DNA of 64,000 bases from assembly GCF_963966145.1 (NCBI RefSeq), contig NC_091047.1:31000001-31064000 (forward strand), in the 5' to 3' direction. The translations under genes and the position numbers were made by a program. Origin of the DNA: Tenebrio molitor (taxonomy: Eukaryota > Arthropoda > Insecta > Coleoptera > Tenebrionidae). This document shows positions 23,921-34,877 of this stretch, one piece after another. Under the pieces are notes generated by a model. The model was not told the origin of the DNA. It searched no databases and saw only the letters and a program-made list of their open reading frames with translations. Every line of letters starts with the position of its first letter. Positions within the stretch are counted from its first letter, which is position 1.

Positions 23921-24200
23921 CTTCAGGGTCCAGGAGCCTGGTGACGCCGTACTCTCTCTCCGCAATGTAAAAGGCCGACTCCATGCGTTCGCTCGCCCTC
24001 TGGCTCTTCACGCTGCGCCAGTCGATCAAGTCGGGCCTGTTCCTGTGGATGATAGCGCTGAAGGCGAGGCCGTCCCTCCAGGACTTGGTGAAGTCCACAA
24101 CATTGACGCCTGGATATTTGTTGGTGGTGCGCTTGGCCCACCTAAGGAGGTAGTCCTTGGCGGAGACATTGGGCTCTTGGCCGACTACGATATCGGAAAT
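23921..24200 (-). CDS. shot: Shot CH2 domain exon
   Basis: This 280-nt exon is phase 0 at its start and phase 1 at its end. The acceptor is CTTTGTTGCAG and the donor GTGGGTGTTG. It begins ISDIVVGQEPNVSAKDYLLR, then VNVVDFTKSWRDGLAF and HRNRPDLIDW, ending EREYGVTRLLDPE. This is the second calponin-homology domain of a spectraplakin actin-binding module. It receives the CH1 exon at 45339 (canonical isoforms) or the alternative N-terminal exon at 40199, since both end in phase 0. Confidence 0.96.
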
Positions 24201-25038
24201 CTGCAACAAAGAAAAAGTCCATTGAATAATCCGTGTGGCACTCCTCAGGTGTGAAGAAATCGAATACGAATATGGAGCGAACGGTCCACATATGCAACAT
24301 GGGAGCCCCACGTGTTAACAGAAATACAATAATTGCCGCTCGTGGCTACACGGTTGCTTGATCGCGACTTCCTGACCTAACAGTACTTCACGCCAAGGAA
24401 GAATATCAATTCTTCGCTGATGTCATCGCTTTTTTCTCTAATTAATTCGCATTTGGACTAATCGCAGGAAGCCGAATATAATTCATATCTCATTGTCCAC
24501 GATGATTTTTATTTTCGTCCTGATTTCTATGCGGGATCCTGTTCTAATCTGGCGTCTATTTTTACTGTGTAATAGAGTGGAAAATTGACAGTTGAGAATC
24601 TGGAGGCGTGACAAAGCGGCGGATGCATCGACTAATAGCGCAAAGGGGGAATTAAAAAAATTAACATCCAAAGATTTGTTATTTTTCTACACACCTACTC
24701 CTTAATTGGTGGTAATTTCATTATAAAGCGCATCGAAGGCGAGTATTTAAATGTGTTTAATAACCGGCAATTACCGACGGCTCCAGGGATAGATATGCGT
24801 GAACACGCTACTTAATTTAATTCGCCTTTAATTAAAGAAGCAACGAACTCGACACGTAGGTGATGGATGTAGAATTTTAGTCGTGGTCTTGAAGTGTTCG
24901 ATATGGAATCAAATCAAGGCTGGAAGTGGCTAAATTTGATTATTAATAATTGAAGTCGTTGGTGCAAATTAAATTTTTCCATCAAGTTTAAAGTGTCATC
25001 GGTGAAAATGCTTCTAGACTCAAACGGTCAATTTCTTA

Positions 25039-25219
25039 AGGCTGTATGACACGATGCTAAATTTTGTAGAAAATTTGTTAGAAAATGAGAGAGACCCTCG
25101 ATCAGGACCAATGAACGAGCAGGATCATAGTCTGTCTTTGTCAGATCCTGATCGTTCATTGGTCCTCTCTCATTTTCTAACAAATTTTCTACAAAATTTA
25201 GCATCGTGTCATACAGCCT
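25039..25219. mobile_element. Foldback MITE, TTA duplication
   Basis: This 181-nt near-perfect hairpin has inverted ends AGGCTGTATGACACGATGC and is flanked by TTA at 25036-25038 and 25220-25222. The arms run almost to the centre. The left arm carries a 12-nt insertion near 25096. Terminal repeats plus a 3-bp TTA duplication point to a PIF/Harbinger-type non-autonomous element. Confidence 0.85.
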
Positions 25220-25973
25220 TTACTAACAATCAGAATGTAACACATATTGAGGTAGGTACCGTTAAAATTCTTGCAAAAAGAGAAAACATAATTTAAACAA
25301 TAAATAGTTATTCTTACAACTACATAGTTATGAAAGTCATACTTTTTTTCATGAATTTGCAGTGTGATTAACGAGGGCGTAGCCCGAGTTAATCAACCAA
25401 ATGAGTGAAAAAGAGGCTTTCATAACGTGTTGTACACGCTATTTTTTGCATATCGTTGTAAGTTGAATTTGGTATAAAAGGATTTATGAAAAATTAAAAA
25501 AAAAGTAGGTATGCTTTGACAATCATCTCGAAGGAGTTGGAAATAAAATGATGCAAAAAAATACTAGTTTCACTAAGATTTTTCGTTTAAAAAAGTGCTA
25601 CTTTCATTACGATATGCAAAAAAAAATTATAAGTAAACAATTAGAACTTAAAACTTATGAAGGAAAGGCCAGTGAAATAGAGATCACAAAAAAAATCAAA
25701 AAACAATGTAAGCGAATGTTGAAAGGAAACGATAGGAAAGTAAACCAATTAGAATAGTGATTGATGTAAAAATAATAGTTGATGGAAATAGGATTGGAAA
25801 GAAAAGGCTTCCAAAAAATTATCAATCTAGAGACAGCAAGTGAAGTGCAAATGTGAATGTGAAAATAAATATGTAATTAAAAATATTGCACATCTATTAG
25901 ACAAATGTAAAAGATTTGCAGAATTTGACTAATGATGACATAAGAAAAAGAAATAAATGACAACAAATTTCAA

Positions 25974-26230
25974 ATTTCGCCCTGGGTCGGAATTGAACCC
26001 GCGACCCTCGCGTCCCTGAGCCGAAACGGACTCCCTTAGGCAGAATATAGCCTAAGGGAGTCCGTTTCGGCTCAGGGACGCGAGGGTCGCGGGTTCAATT
26101 CCGACCCAGGGCGAAATAAAAAAAAAGGCTATATTCTGTCTCGTGATTCGGAAGTCACGTTAAGCCATTGGTCCCGGTCTATTGAGTTGGTCATCATGCC
26201 CCTCATAGATTTGTAAACCAGTCCTAGATT
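25974..26230. mobile_element. tRNA-derived SINE, head-to-head inverted pair plus body
   Basis: Two 68-nt arms (25974-26041 and 26050-26117) are perfect inverted repeats around an 8-nt loop. Each arm contains GGGTTCAATTCC, a good match to the RNA polymerase III B box of tRNAs. After the right arm and an A-run come the motifs GAAGTCACGTTAAGCC and TTGGTCCCGG, which resemble the body of insect SINEs. GGCTATATTCTG (26127) inversely repeats part of the loop region. One truncated SINE head has probably met another in opposite orientation. Confidence 0.7.
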
Positions 26231-26438
26231 GTGTAACAAATTTCAACTAAATTGTTGCACTAATGTAAGAAGAATAAATGCAAAAAAACTGAGGCGACAG
26301 AATATCTGAATATGTATCTCTTAAACAAATTTAATAGAAAAATAATGCGAAAATAGTACTTAGTACGAAAGAAGAAAATGAAACCTATGTTGGACAAATT
26401 TCAACGATTTGAACAAAAGAAATGACAAGTAGAATAAG

Positions 26439-26660
26439 TAGGTTGCAAAAAAACGGGAAATCAAAATTTTCCTAATGTAAATTTGGTTGTGTCCATTTGT
26501 CAACTAATTGTCTATTTGACAATTCCTATAAAATATATTTTTTTAATGTCATTGAATTTTGACCATAATTCTAACCTATCTCTAGGTTTCACACTATGGA
26601 AAACTTGTAAAAATGTGTAAATTTTATTCTGACAGTTCCCGTTCTTTTTGCAACCAACTG
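26439..26660. mobile_element. MITE with GGTTGCAAAAA ends
   Basis: The ends GGTTGCAAAAAAACGGGAA and TTCCCGTTCTTTTTGCAACC form an inverted repeat around about 180 nt. A related copy in direct orientation lies at 50504-50637 (shared CGGGAAA…AAAATTTTCCTAAT and GTCTATTTGACAAT). The right end meets the TA that also borders the next element. Confidence 0.65.
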
Positions 26661-26662
26661 TA

Positions 26663-26840
26663 CAATGGCGGACAAAAAGTTTCGTCCACAACTATCATGC
26701 CACTCACTTACGCTGTAAAGCAGCGTTTAGGAACGAACAGTAATAAATTTCAAATTTTAATTTGCAAACGTCAATCAATAAAGGTTAAACTACACGCAAT
26801 TTTTGTGAACAGGGTGAACGAAATTTTTTGGCCGGAATGG
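26663..26840. mobile_element. MITE, TA-flanked, abutting its neighbour
   Basis: This 178-nt element has inverted ends CAATGGCGGACAAAAAGTTT and, on the other strand, CCATTCCGGCCAAAAAATTT, flanked by TA at 26661-26662 and 26841-26842. It shares its left TA with the element at 26439-26660. It is non-coding. Confidence 0.65.
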
Positions 26841-28662
26841 TAGTTAATTCTTTAACAAAAGGTAAACAATTTGAAGAAAAGACAATAAAGAGAAAGAAAC
26901 AATAGTGATTGATGAGGAGGACTTGTGGAAGGAAGAAACAGGTGTTGGACAGGTCCAGAAATTTGAACGAACTAGGTAAAAAAGAAACGATAAATTAAAA
27001 AGAAAGTTGTGCAGAAGGCAAAACTGATGGAACGGCATATTGAAAAAATTTAAGTTTCATGAATTAAGAAACGAAAGAAAACTGTTCATTCACAACATAC
27101 ATATAAATAATTTGAAAAATGAGAAGAATGAAGAAGAGAAAAATGAAGTATGTAATAAGAGTAATACAGAAAAAGAATATAAAACTTGGTCTTAAAGTTC
27201 AGATTTAGTTGTTGACCACTAACTAAATTTGTTTTATACCAATCAGCTTCTAATAATTTTAATCAACATTCATAAGCTTCTGTTAAAAGTTGACGATTTA
27301 ATTTAATAATAATAATGAGCGTTCCTTGACATTACAAAATCCAATTGCAACATCAATTATCTCCTGAAAACCAATAGCCATGAGACAGACGTACTGAAAT
27401 AATAAAAACAGTAATTGCTTCAATACTTCCCAAGTCGACTAAATTCTCGAAAAGTTCAGAGTTGAACCCTGACTTTCTATTTTCTCATGTTTAGTGTAAT
27501 TCTTAACCCAACTCGAAATGTCATCGGCCTTTACAAATTCCTCTTTCAATCAAATCCCAATAAATTGCAAAACCTGATTTCGATAATTTTGGCAAAGTTT
27601 TTATGCTGTCTGATCACCGATATGTTAATACGTAAATGGAGTGCTGACGTTTCACCTAACCACACTTTAGAAGTAGCGATGTATCAATCACCAACATGTA
27701 ATCAAAACAACCAAGCCAAGAAGCAGTGAACTGTCGACTGTTCTTTGTATGATGGCTTGTTATCAAATAAAACTTTCTTAGCACAAAACCCAACATCATC
27801 CACTTTACAAGCTCTAATCACAGCAAAACAAACAATTGTGTTGGTGGAACATGTTTATTTAGACGTTACAAAAGTCGTCATTGCAAAACACAGTCCAAGC
27901 TAAATACCGAGACGAAATGTACAATTTCTTGCAAGAATTATGCCGAAATTCCGTTTTGGTGGACGGAGCGAACGATCAACATTCATAACGGAACCGCCCA
28001 GTATATTATCGCCACAATAAATTGCACCGTGTGGAACGCTTCCAAAATTTGCCTCCATAAATCTCCGTTAAATTAATTGCCGCCGCCTTCGCCGTATTCA
28101 CTCGATTCGTCGACCAACAAAAAAGATTAATGCACCGCGATGGCTGCATTCAATTGGACACTCGGGAAAAGTGTCCACTTAACAAAATAGGAATAATGAA
28201 GCTTTGATCGGAATTGTGCACTTGATACGAATTAAAGTGACCGACTGTGTGCAATTAACAATGCATTTAGTTCGAGTGGGTTTCTTAAAGAGTTTAATGC
28301 GCTTCTACGAAGGAAAAAAAAGAATCGTGCACCATCATCGTGATTCACCAACTCGTGGGTTCAATGAAATTAACGAAAAATTTTAAATGGTTGACGTTTT
28401 CATTGGTTCATAAATACAACAAAAGGGGATTAGTTTAACGGTAACAAAGATAAAAAATGTTGCACTGTTGCAGTTATGCAAAATAGTTTCTTCTAGATCT
28501 TTCCAAGACTAGGCAAAAATGCAATTATTGTAAAAATGAAAGATAATTTTGGGAATACATAGATCATTTGAAATAAATATACATAGTAACAAGAGGTCAA
28601 ACGTGTTACAAGTAAATTATTACTTTTTCTATTTTGAGTTAATAATGAACATTTAAACAAAC

Positions 28663-28910
28663 TGTACAGGACCGACCTGTACCGTTAGTTTAGGTACCTG
28701 ACCAGGGAGGACCGCACCCCACCACCCTCTCTTAAAAAAGCGAGACGCATCCAACAGATACGACAGATACATCAGATCAGTCAAACAAATTCAAACAGAC
28801 ATAACCATTTTTATACAAACATTTACTTATACCTTGTTAATGTTATTGTTTGGAAGTTATTAAATATTTAAAAATCAACAATTCTTTTCCTGCGGTACAA
28901 CGCCGCAACA
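28663..28910 (+). repeat. 5' LTR of BEL/Pao element
   Basis: This 248-bp LTR begins TGTACAGGACCGACC and ends CGCCGCAACA. It is identical, as far as I can see, to 34414-34661. The TG…CA termini and the flanking CAAAC support the boundaries. Confidence 0.96.
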
Positions 28911-28913
28911 TTT

Positions 28914-28930
28914 TGGTCCAATCGAGCCGG
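28914..28930 (+). promoter_or_regulatory. Primer-binding site of BEL/Pao element
   Basis: TGGTCCAATCGAGCCGG starts 3 nt after the 5' LTR. The TGG complements the universal CCA end of a tRNA. The CGAGCCGG part resembles the complement of an insect tRNA-Tyr 3' end, but with differences, so the primer identity is uncertain. Confidence 0.6.
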
Positions 28931-29037
28931 ATCCGTGATCCAGTGTCAACAAATTGAAGAAAGTCGGATCCGTGATCCAGACAATCAAAAAAGTGCGATC
29001 CGTGATCAGCCAACGAGGAAGTCGAATCCGTGATTCA
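28928..29037 (+). repeat. Degenerate tandem repeat in the retrotransposon leader
   Basis: Four copies of a motif close to GGATCCGTGATCCA recur every 25-38 nt (near 28929, 28967, 28999 and 29025), each partly palindromic. They lie between the primer-binding site and gag, where packaging or dimer signals are usual. Function is inferred only from position. Confidence 0.6.
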
Positions 29038-29266
29038 TCTTCAGAAGCATCAACATTCAGCATCAACTTCAACAATAAACATTATAATTACATTCAAGAA
29101 TCCAAGCACCACTGTCGTGTCGTCAATCGCCATCGCATCACAGAGCATCAAAACGTGAGTCTGTCAATTCCATCAAACCTTCCTACATTTTCCGTGCATG
29201 CTAAATTTGTATCACTACAACGTTGCATTTCTTCGCGTAATTTGTACCTAATCAATCAAATTCAAA

Positions 29267-32200
29267 ATGACCATCGATCTCCCGGGTTGGAAAAGGAAAC
29301 GAACCACTGTTAAATCAAAAATTACGAGAATTGAAAGTTTTGTCAAATCCTTTAAAGACGGTGACGATTTATGTCAATTAGAAAGTCGAATACCACATTT
29401 AGAAAACGCGTTTAAGGAATTTGAACAGTATCAGGATGAAATTGAACAGTTCGAGTTCGAGGAGGACGATAACACTCGGGAAGAAGTAGAGATTCAGTAT
29501 CACAATACAGTAGCTAAAATTAAAAACTTGACCAGCAAAGTTAAATCTCCCAGTGCGTCTAATTCTCATAATAACAGCGGTGGTAACAATCAATCGTCAC
29601 CAGAATTAGCCGTCAAATTACCAGCCCTAAATTTACCACAATTTTCTGGGTCTTACACTGAATGGTTGCCGTTTTATGACACGTTTAATTCATTAATTAA
29701 TAACAATGCAAATTTAAATAACTGCCAGAAGTTTCACTATTTAAAATCGTGTTTAAAAGGGGAAGCTTCAGCGACAATTGAATCTCTCACAATTTCGACA
29801 GATAATTATAATGCAGCATACGAGTTATTAATAAAACGGTATAATAACATACGATTAATTGCGCAAGAGCACGTTCTAGCAATCATCAATAGTCCAGTTA
29901 TTTCCAAAGCAAATCATGTATCGCTTAGAAAACTGTTAAATGACATCACAACTAACATAGAAGCATTAAGGGTACAAAAACAAGCGGTAGATCATTGGGA
30001 TTGCCTAATTGTCCCTCTAATTTGCGAAAAATTAGACTACACTTCGAGAAAAGAATGGCAAACCAAATTAAACACAGACATTCCAAAATTAAAGGATTTA
30101 CTTGAGTTTTTGGGAAAACGGTGCGAACTTTTAGAGTGTATGTCCAAAAACGACAAATCAAGTCAACACAATGAGAAACAAAAAACAAACTACAACAAGC
30201 AAACTAATCAGTCAAAACATCAAATTGTTCAAACAGTCATCAATAAATCATGCATACATTGCAAATCAGAGTCACATATGGTCTTTAAATGTCCAGAATT
30301 TCTCAACTTATCCACTTCAGACAGAATCAAAACCATAAACAATTTAAAAGCATGCAGAAATTGCTTCAAATTAAATCACACTGCATCTGCTTGTAAGTCA
30401 GTCAATACCTGTCGAGAATGTCAACAAAAACACAACACTCTACTTCATCTTTCAGAATCCACGTCAGCTAACGACAATTTAACCTTATCAATTTCGAACA
30501 AAACAACTGTCTTGCTGGCCACAGCAATTGTTAAAATAGCAGATTCCGCCGGTAACTATCATAATTGTAGAGCAGTTTTAGACTGCGGGTCTCAAAGTAA
30601 CATATTAACGAGCAATATGTGTAAAAAACTCTCGCTTAAAACCAATCATATCAATCTTCCTATATCAGGTGTAGGTGAAATAGAAACTCGCGTGAAATAT
30701 TCAGCAAATGTTTCCATAAAGTCATGTTACAACTCGTTTGCGTTAAAAATGCACTGCCTAATATTACCAAAAATTACAGAACAATTTCCAAATCAAACAT
30801 ACTCGCGAGCCAATTTGAACATTCCCGATAACATTGATCTCGCAGATCCTTATTTTAATGAATGCGATAAAATCGATTTGTTAATTGGTGCAGAATTTTT
30901 CTGGAGGATAATAGGTTTTTCCCAAGCAATCGACATTCTCAACAAACAGATTTATTTACGACGCACCCTTTTAGGATGGGTCGTCACAGGCAAAATCATA
31001 AATGGTCAAAATAACAGCGGCAAACACTTTGTCGGCTTTACCTCCAATAAAAACCCAGACGTCGAACTTTCTAATCAATTGACAAAATTTTGGCAACTCG
31101 AAGAGCAAACCGACAATCAACCACCGTTATCAGCAGACGAATTTGCCTGCGAAAAACACTTCGCAGAAACGGTCAGGAGAGGTAGCGATGGTCGTTTTGT
31201 TGTTCGATTACCATTCAAGGGTGACGTGTTACTCATGGGACCATCAAATAAAATGGCCCTCAAGCGGTTTTATTCAGTTGAAAAACGGCTTCATCAAAAT
31301 CCAACGTTAAAACGCGATTACACAACTTTCATGAATGAATATTTGCATTTAGAACACATGATGTTAGTTTCACCATATGTGCCAGAGGACAACAGTCATG
31401 CCAATCAATATTTTCTTCCGCATCATGCGGTAATTAAAGAATCAAGCTCCACCACAAGGGTCAGAGTAGTTTTTGACGGATCCGCCAAAACTACCACCGG
31501 AATCAGTCTTAATGATATGTTGATGGTTGGACCCACAGTCCAACAGGATCTGTTTTCAATTATTACCAGATTTCGAACTCATCAAGTTGCTTTTTCGTGC
31601 GATATTGTCAAGATGTATCGCCAGATCTGGGTTGATCCACGCGACACCGCATTTCAACGCATTTTGTGGCGTGATGATGTAAGGAAATCTGTCAACATTT
31701 ATGAACTGAAAACTGTTACTTATGGAACGGCATCAGCGCCGTATCTAGCAACTAAGTGTCTGCAACAATTAGCCATAGACGAACAACACAATTTTCCGTT
31801 AGCCAGTCCAGTAATTCTAAAAGATTTTTACGTAGATGATTTGTTGACAGGAACTAACACAATTTCAAATTCAATCGAACTACGAAATCAGCTAATCAGC
31901 GCATTAAGTAAAGGAGGATTCCAACTACAAAAGTGGGCCTCGAATTATTCAGAAATTTTACCTGCTCATGAAACAGGTGCAAATTCTACAGTTAAGCTTG
32001 ATCATAAACATGAAGTTAAAACCTTAGGATTAGTCTGGAACTGTAAAAACGATACTCTGAAATATACCGTAAATGCAAATTTCAAAGAATGTCCGACAAA
32101 AAGGTCCGTACTTTCAACCATTGCTCAAATTTATGACATCTTAGGATTACTTTCACCTGTCATTGTAAAAGCAAAAATTCTCATTCAAGAAATGTGGGCA

Positions 32201-34444
32201 CTTAAGCTTGATTGGGATGATCCTCTCCCAATTCATATACGTGAAAAATGGATGAAGTTATCAGATCAGCTGCACATACTAAATACATTGCAAATACCCC
32301 GAAAAATAATATCAAATGCACAAAATCAAGTTGAATTGCATGGGTTTTGTGATTCTTCAATGGCCGCCTATGGTGCATGCATATACATAAGAACATGCGA
32401 TGAAACAAACAATACATACAATACTGAACTTTTATGTTCTCGATCACGAGTGGCCCCGCTGAAAATCATAACTTTACCGCGGCTAGAACTGTGCGCGGCA
32501 GTACTTCTAGCGCGAATGGTTAACAAAATTTTGTCAACATTAAATCTAGAATTTAAATCAGTCTTTCTTTGGACCGATTCATCTATCGTTTTATCATGGC
32601 TTAACTCATCGCCAAATACTTGGAAAATATTCGTAGCAAATCGGGTAGCGGAAATTCAACGCCTAACTGAAGTCGACAATTGGCATCATATTGGTTCGAA
32701 AAACAATCCCGCGGACCTAGTTTCGAGAGGTGTGCTTCCAGAAAATTTAATCGACAATCACTTTTGGTTTCATGGCCCATCCTTTCTGTCAAATCACAAA
32801 ACCGAGTGGCCAAACTCACTACCTGATGAAACGAAAACAAATGATTCAGAGAAACGTACCAACAACAAAGTTCTAGCGGTATCGGTTAAATTAGAACTTC
32901 CATTCCTAACAAAATACTCTTCTTTTGCAAAAACACAAAGAATTCTTGCATATTGCCTGAGATTTATACAAAATTGTTCATCCAAAAATGACTTAAAACA
33001 AACTGATAAAACACTAACCGTCGCTGAATTAAATAATGCTGCTAACATGATAATCAAACTTGTACAAAAACAAGAATTTGAATCAGAACTGAAAGAATTA
33101 ACGAAAAACCAGCCAGTAAAAAGGTCCAGCAAACTGTTAAATCTAAATCCATTTTTAGACAATAACGGCATAATTCGTGTTGGTGGTCGATTAATTAATG
33201 CACACATAAATTATGACCAAAAATTCCCAATCGTTTTACCATCTAAACATCATATAACAAAATTAATAATTTTAGATCAACATGAAAAAGAACTACACGC
33301 AGGGCCATCAGCCACAATTACGGCAATTCGCGAAAAATATTGGCCATTATCAGCCAGGTCAGTTGTGCGAAACTTAATATACAAGTGCCATACCTGTTTT
33401 AAAGTAAACCCTCAAACAACAGATCAGTTAATGGGAAATTTACCTTCAATACGGGTAACACCGTCGATGCCATTTTCACACTGCGGCGTGGACTATGCAG
33501 GTCCCATTTTAATAAAAGAGGGTAACCGCAGAAGCAAAAAAACAATAAAATCTTATATTGCTCTTTTCAAATGTTTTGCAACAAAAGCCGTTCATATTGA
33601 GATAGTTACAGATGCCACATGTGAGGCATTTTTAGCTGCTTTAAAACGCTTCATGGCTAGACGAGGAAAGGTCTCCTCAATTCATTCAGATAACGCAACA
33701 TATTTTACCGCAGCAAACCGGGAATTAACAAAATTATTTACATCAGCAAACTTTCAAAACGAAATCATCCAGTCTTTAAAGCAACAGAATATACAATGGC
33801 ACTTTATACCTGCTCGTTCTCCACACCGCGGAGGTTTTTGGGAAGCCGGCATTAAGGCAATTAAATTTCATTTAAAAAGGGTTGTAGGCAATGCACTGTT
33901 TACATATGAAGAAATGCTAACAGTATTGGTACAAATCGAAGCGTGTATAAACTCCAGACCTATAACCCCATTATCCAGTGACCCAAACGACTTTTCCCCG
34001 TTAACCCCTGGACACTTCCTAATAGGACGCAGACTCACATCAAACAGTGAACCAGATTTAACATTAATTAAGGAAAATCTCCTCTCACGATGGCAAAGAG
34101 TTCAACAGGTGACTCAACATTTTTGGAAACGGTGGAGCAAGGAACATCTGAACACACTCCAACAACGAAACAAGTGGCGTCAACGATCACAAGAAGTTCT
34201 ACAAGCAGGAACTCCCATCCTCCTAAAGGAAGAAAATCTTCATCCCCTGTGCTGGCGTATGGGTGTCATTCTCGAGGTACACCCTGGACCAGATGGACTG
34301 ATACGAACAGCAACCATCAAAACATCCACAGGAATTGTGACGAGAGCCACGAACAGGATATGTCCCTTTCCGACCGAAGATTTTGAACAGGACCGTTCAA
34401 AGGGGGGCAGGAATGTACAGGACCGACCTGTACCGTTAGTTTAG
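29267..34444 (+). CDS. BEL/Pao gag-pol polyprotein, intact
   Basis: This is a single 1,725-residue frame with no stop or shift. From the N terminus it has a Glu-rich coiled segment; a DUF1759-type gag core (about 120-270, LPQFSGSYTEWLPFYDTF); CCHC-like knuckles (about 328-395, including CRNCFKLNHTASAC); an aspartic protease (near 436, DCGSQSN); reverse transcriptase (about 700-950, with YVDDLL near 853); RNase H (1020-1150, CDSSMAAYG and WTDSS); an integrase HHCC domain (about 1338-1380); the DDE core (VDYAGP near 1407, HSDN near 1475, Glu in GGFWEAG near 1527); and a C-terminal DUF5641-like region. The ATG at 29267 lies in a good context (CAAAATGA). The stop lies 31 nt inside the 3' LTR. Key catalytic residues look intact, so activity is possible. 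No envelope frame follows. Confidence 0.97.
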   Translation: MTIDLPGWKRKRTTVKSKITRIESFVKSFKDGDDLCQLESRIPHLENAFKEFEQYQDEIEQFEFEEDDNTREEVEIQYHNTVAKIKNLTSKVKSPSASNSHNNSGGNNQSSPELAVKLPALNLPQFSGSYTEWLPFYDTFNSLINNNANLNNCQKFHYLKSCLKGEASATIESLTISTDNYNAAYELLIKRYNNIRLIAQEHVLAIINSPVISKANHVSLRKLLNDITTNIEALRVQKQAVDHWDCLIVPLICEKLDYTSRKEWQTKLNTDIPKLKDLLEFLGKRCELLECMSKNDKSSQHNEKQKTNYNKQTNQSKHQIVQTVINKSCIHCKSESHMVFKCPEFLNLSTSDRIKTINNLKACRNCFKLNHTASACKSVNTCRECQQKHNTLLHLSESTSANDNLTLSISNKTTVLLATAIVKIADSAGNYHNCRAVLDCGSQSNILTSNMCKKLSLKTNHINLPISGVGEIETRVKYSANVSIKSCYNSFALKMHCLILPKITEQFPNQTYSRANLNIPDNIDLADPYFNECDKIDLLIGAEFFWRIIGFSQAIDILNKQIYLRRTLLGWVVTGKIINGQNNSGKHFVGFTSNKNPDVELSNQLTKFWQLEEQTDNQPPLSADEFACEKHFAETVRRGSDGRFVVRLPFKGDVLLMGPSNKMALKRFYSVEKRLHQNPTLKRDYTTFMNEYLHLEHMMLVSPYVPEDNSHANQYFLPHHAVIKESSSTTRVRVVFDGSAKTTTGISLNDMLMVGPTVQQDLFSIITRFRTHQVAFSCDIVKMYRQIWVDPRDTAFQRILWRDDVRKSVNIYELKTVTYGTASAPYLATKCLQQLAIDEQHNFPLASPVILKDFYVDDLLTGTNTISNSIELRNQLISALSKGGFQLQKWASNYSEILPAHETGANSTVKLDHKHEVKTLGLVWNCKNDTLKYTVNANFKECPTKRSVLSTIAQIYDILGLLSPVIVKAKILIQEMWALKLDWDDPLPIHIREKWMKLSDQLHILNTLQIPRKIISNAQNQVELHGFCDSSMAAYGACIYIRTCDETNNTYNTELLCSRSRVAPLKIITLPRLELCAAVLLARMVNKILSTLNLEFKSVFLWTDSSIVLSWLNSSPNTWKIFVANRVAEIQRLTEVDNWHHIGSKNNPADLVSRGVLPENLIDNHFWFHGPSFLSNHKTEWPNSLPDETKTNDSEKRTNNKVLAVSVKLELPFLTKYSSFAKTQRILAYCLRFIQNCSSKNDLKQTDKTLTVAELNNAANMIIKLVQKQEFESELKELTKNQPVKRSSKLLNLNPFLDNNGIIRVGGRLINAHINYDQKFPIVLPSKHHITKLIILDQHEKELHAGPSATITAIREKYWPLSARSVVRNLIYKCHTCFKVNPQTTDQLMGNLPSIRVTPSMPFSHCGVDYAGPILIKEGNRRSKKTIKSYIALFKCFATKAVHIEIVTDATCEAFLAALKRFMARRGKVSSIHSDNATYFTAANRELTKLFTSANFQNEIIQSLKQQNIQWHFIPARSPHRGGFWEAGIKAIKFHLKRVVGNALFTYEEMLTVLVQIEACINSRPITPLSSDPNDFSPLTPGHFLIGRRLTSNSEPDLTLIKENLLSRWQRVQQVTQHFWKRWSKEHLNTLQQRNKWRQRSQEVLQAGTPILLKEENLHPLCWRMGVILEVHPGPDGLIRTATIKTSTGIVTRATNRICPFPTEDFEQDRSKGGRNVQDRPVPLV
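34399..34413 (+). promoter_or_regulatory. Polypurine tract of BEL/Pao element
   Basis: AAAGGGGGGCAGGAA sits directly before the 3' LTR, the usual position for plus-strand DNA priming. It lies within the end of the polyprotein frame. Confidence 0.85.
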
Positions 34445-34661
34445 GTACCTGACCAGGGAGGACCGCACCCCACCACCCTCTCTTAAAAAAGCGAGACGCA
34501 TCCAACAGATACGACAGATACATCAGATCAGTCAAACAAATTCAAACAGACATAACCATTTTTATACAAACATTTACTTATACCTTGTTAATGTTATTGT
34601 TTGGAAGTTATTAAATATTTAAAAATCAACAATTCTTTTCCTGCGGTACAACGCCGCAACA
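34414..34661 (+). repeat. 3' LTR of BEL/Pao element
   Basis: This 248-bp copy matches the 5' LTR and is followed by CAAAC, the target duplication. The polyprotein stop codon is at 34442-34444, inside this LTR. Confidence 0.96.
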
Positions 34662-34877
34662 CAAACTAAACATTCCCCAAAAAGGTGTGATATCATTATC
34701 ATATATACCTAATCTATTAAGAGCCGTTTTGATTTCCGGAAATTATTTCGACCTGTCGAGTTCTTTTTGCGTATTAATCACCACGAATGCCAGTGAGTGG
34801 TGATTATGCTAAAAGAACGAGACAGGGAGAAATAATAATTTCTGGTGCATTATGTGTAATAAAAAAGTGTTTGTTTT

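Larger units (their letters stand above)
28658..34666 (+). mobile_element. Complete BEL/Pao LTR retrotransposon with 5-bp target duplication
   Basis: The element spans 28663-34661 (5,999 bp) and is flanked by the direct repeat CAAAC (28658-28662 and 34662-34666), the 5-bp duplication typical of BEL/Pao integrases. It has two 248-bp LTRs starting TGTACAGG and ending CGCAACA, a primer-binding site at 28914, one long gag-pol frame, and a purine tract next to the 3' LTR. By eye the LTRs are identical, so insertion is recent. It lies antisense to shot in the CH1-CH2 intron. Confidence 0.97.

Noticed and set aside
25974..26117. A real tRNA gene
   Set aside because: A B-box and T-arm-like segment are present, but no complete cloverleaf is apparent; the inverted pair and SINE-like body fit a SINE better.
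28954..29313. 119-codon plus-strand frame in the retrotransposon leader
   Set aside because: It runs through the tandem GATCCGTG repeats and overlaps the gag start in another frame. No domain; more likely leader RNA.
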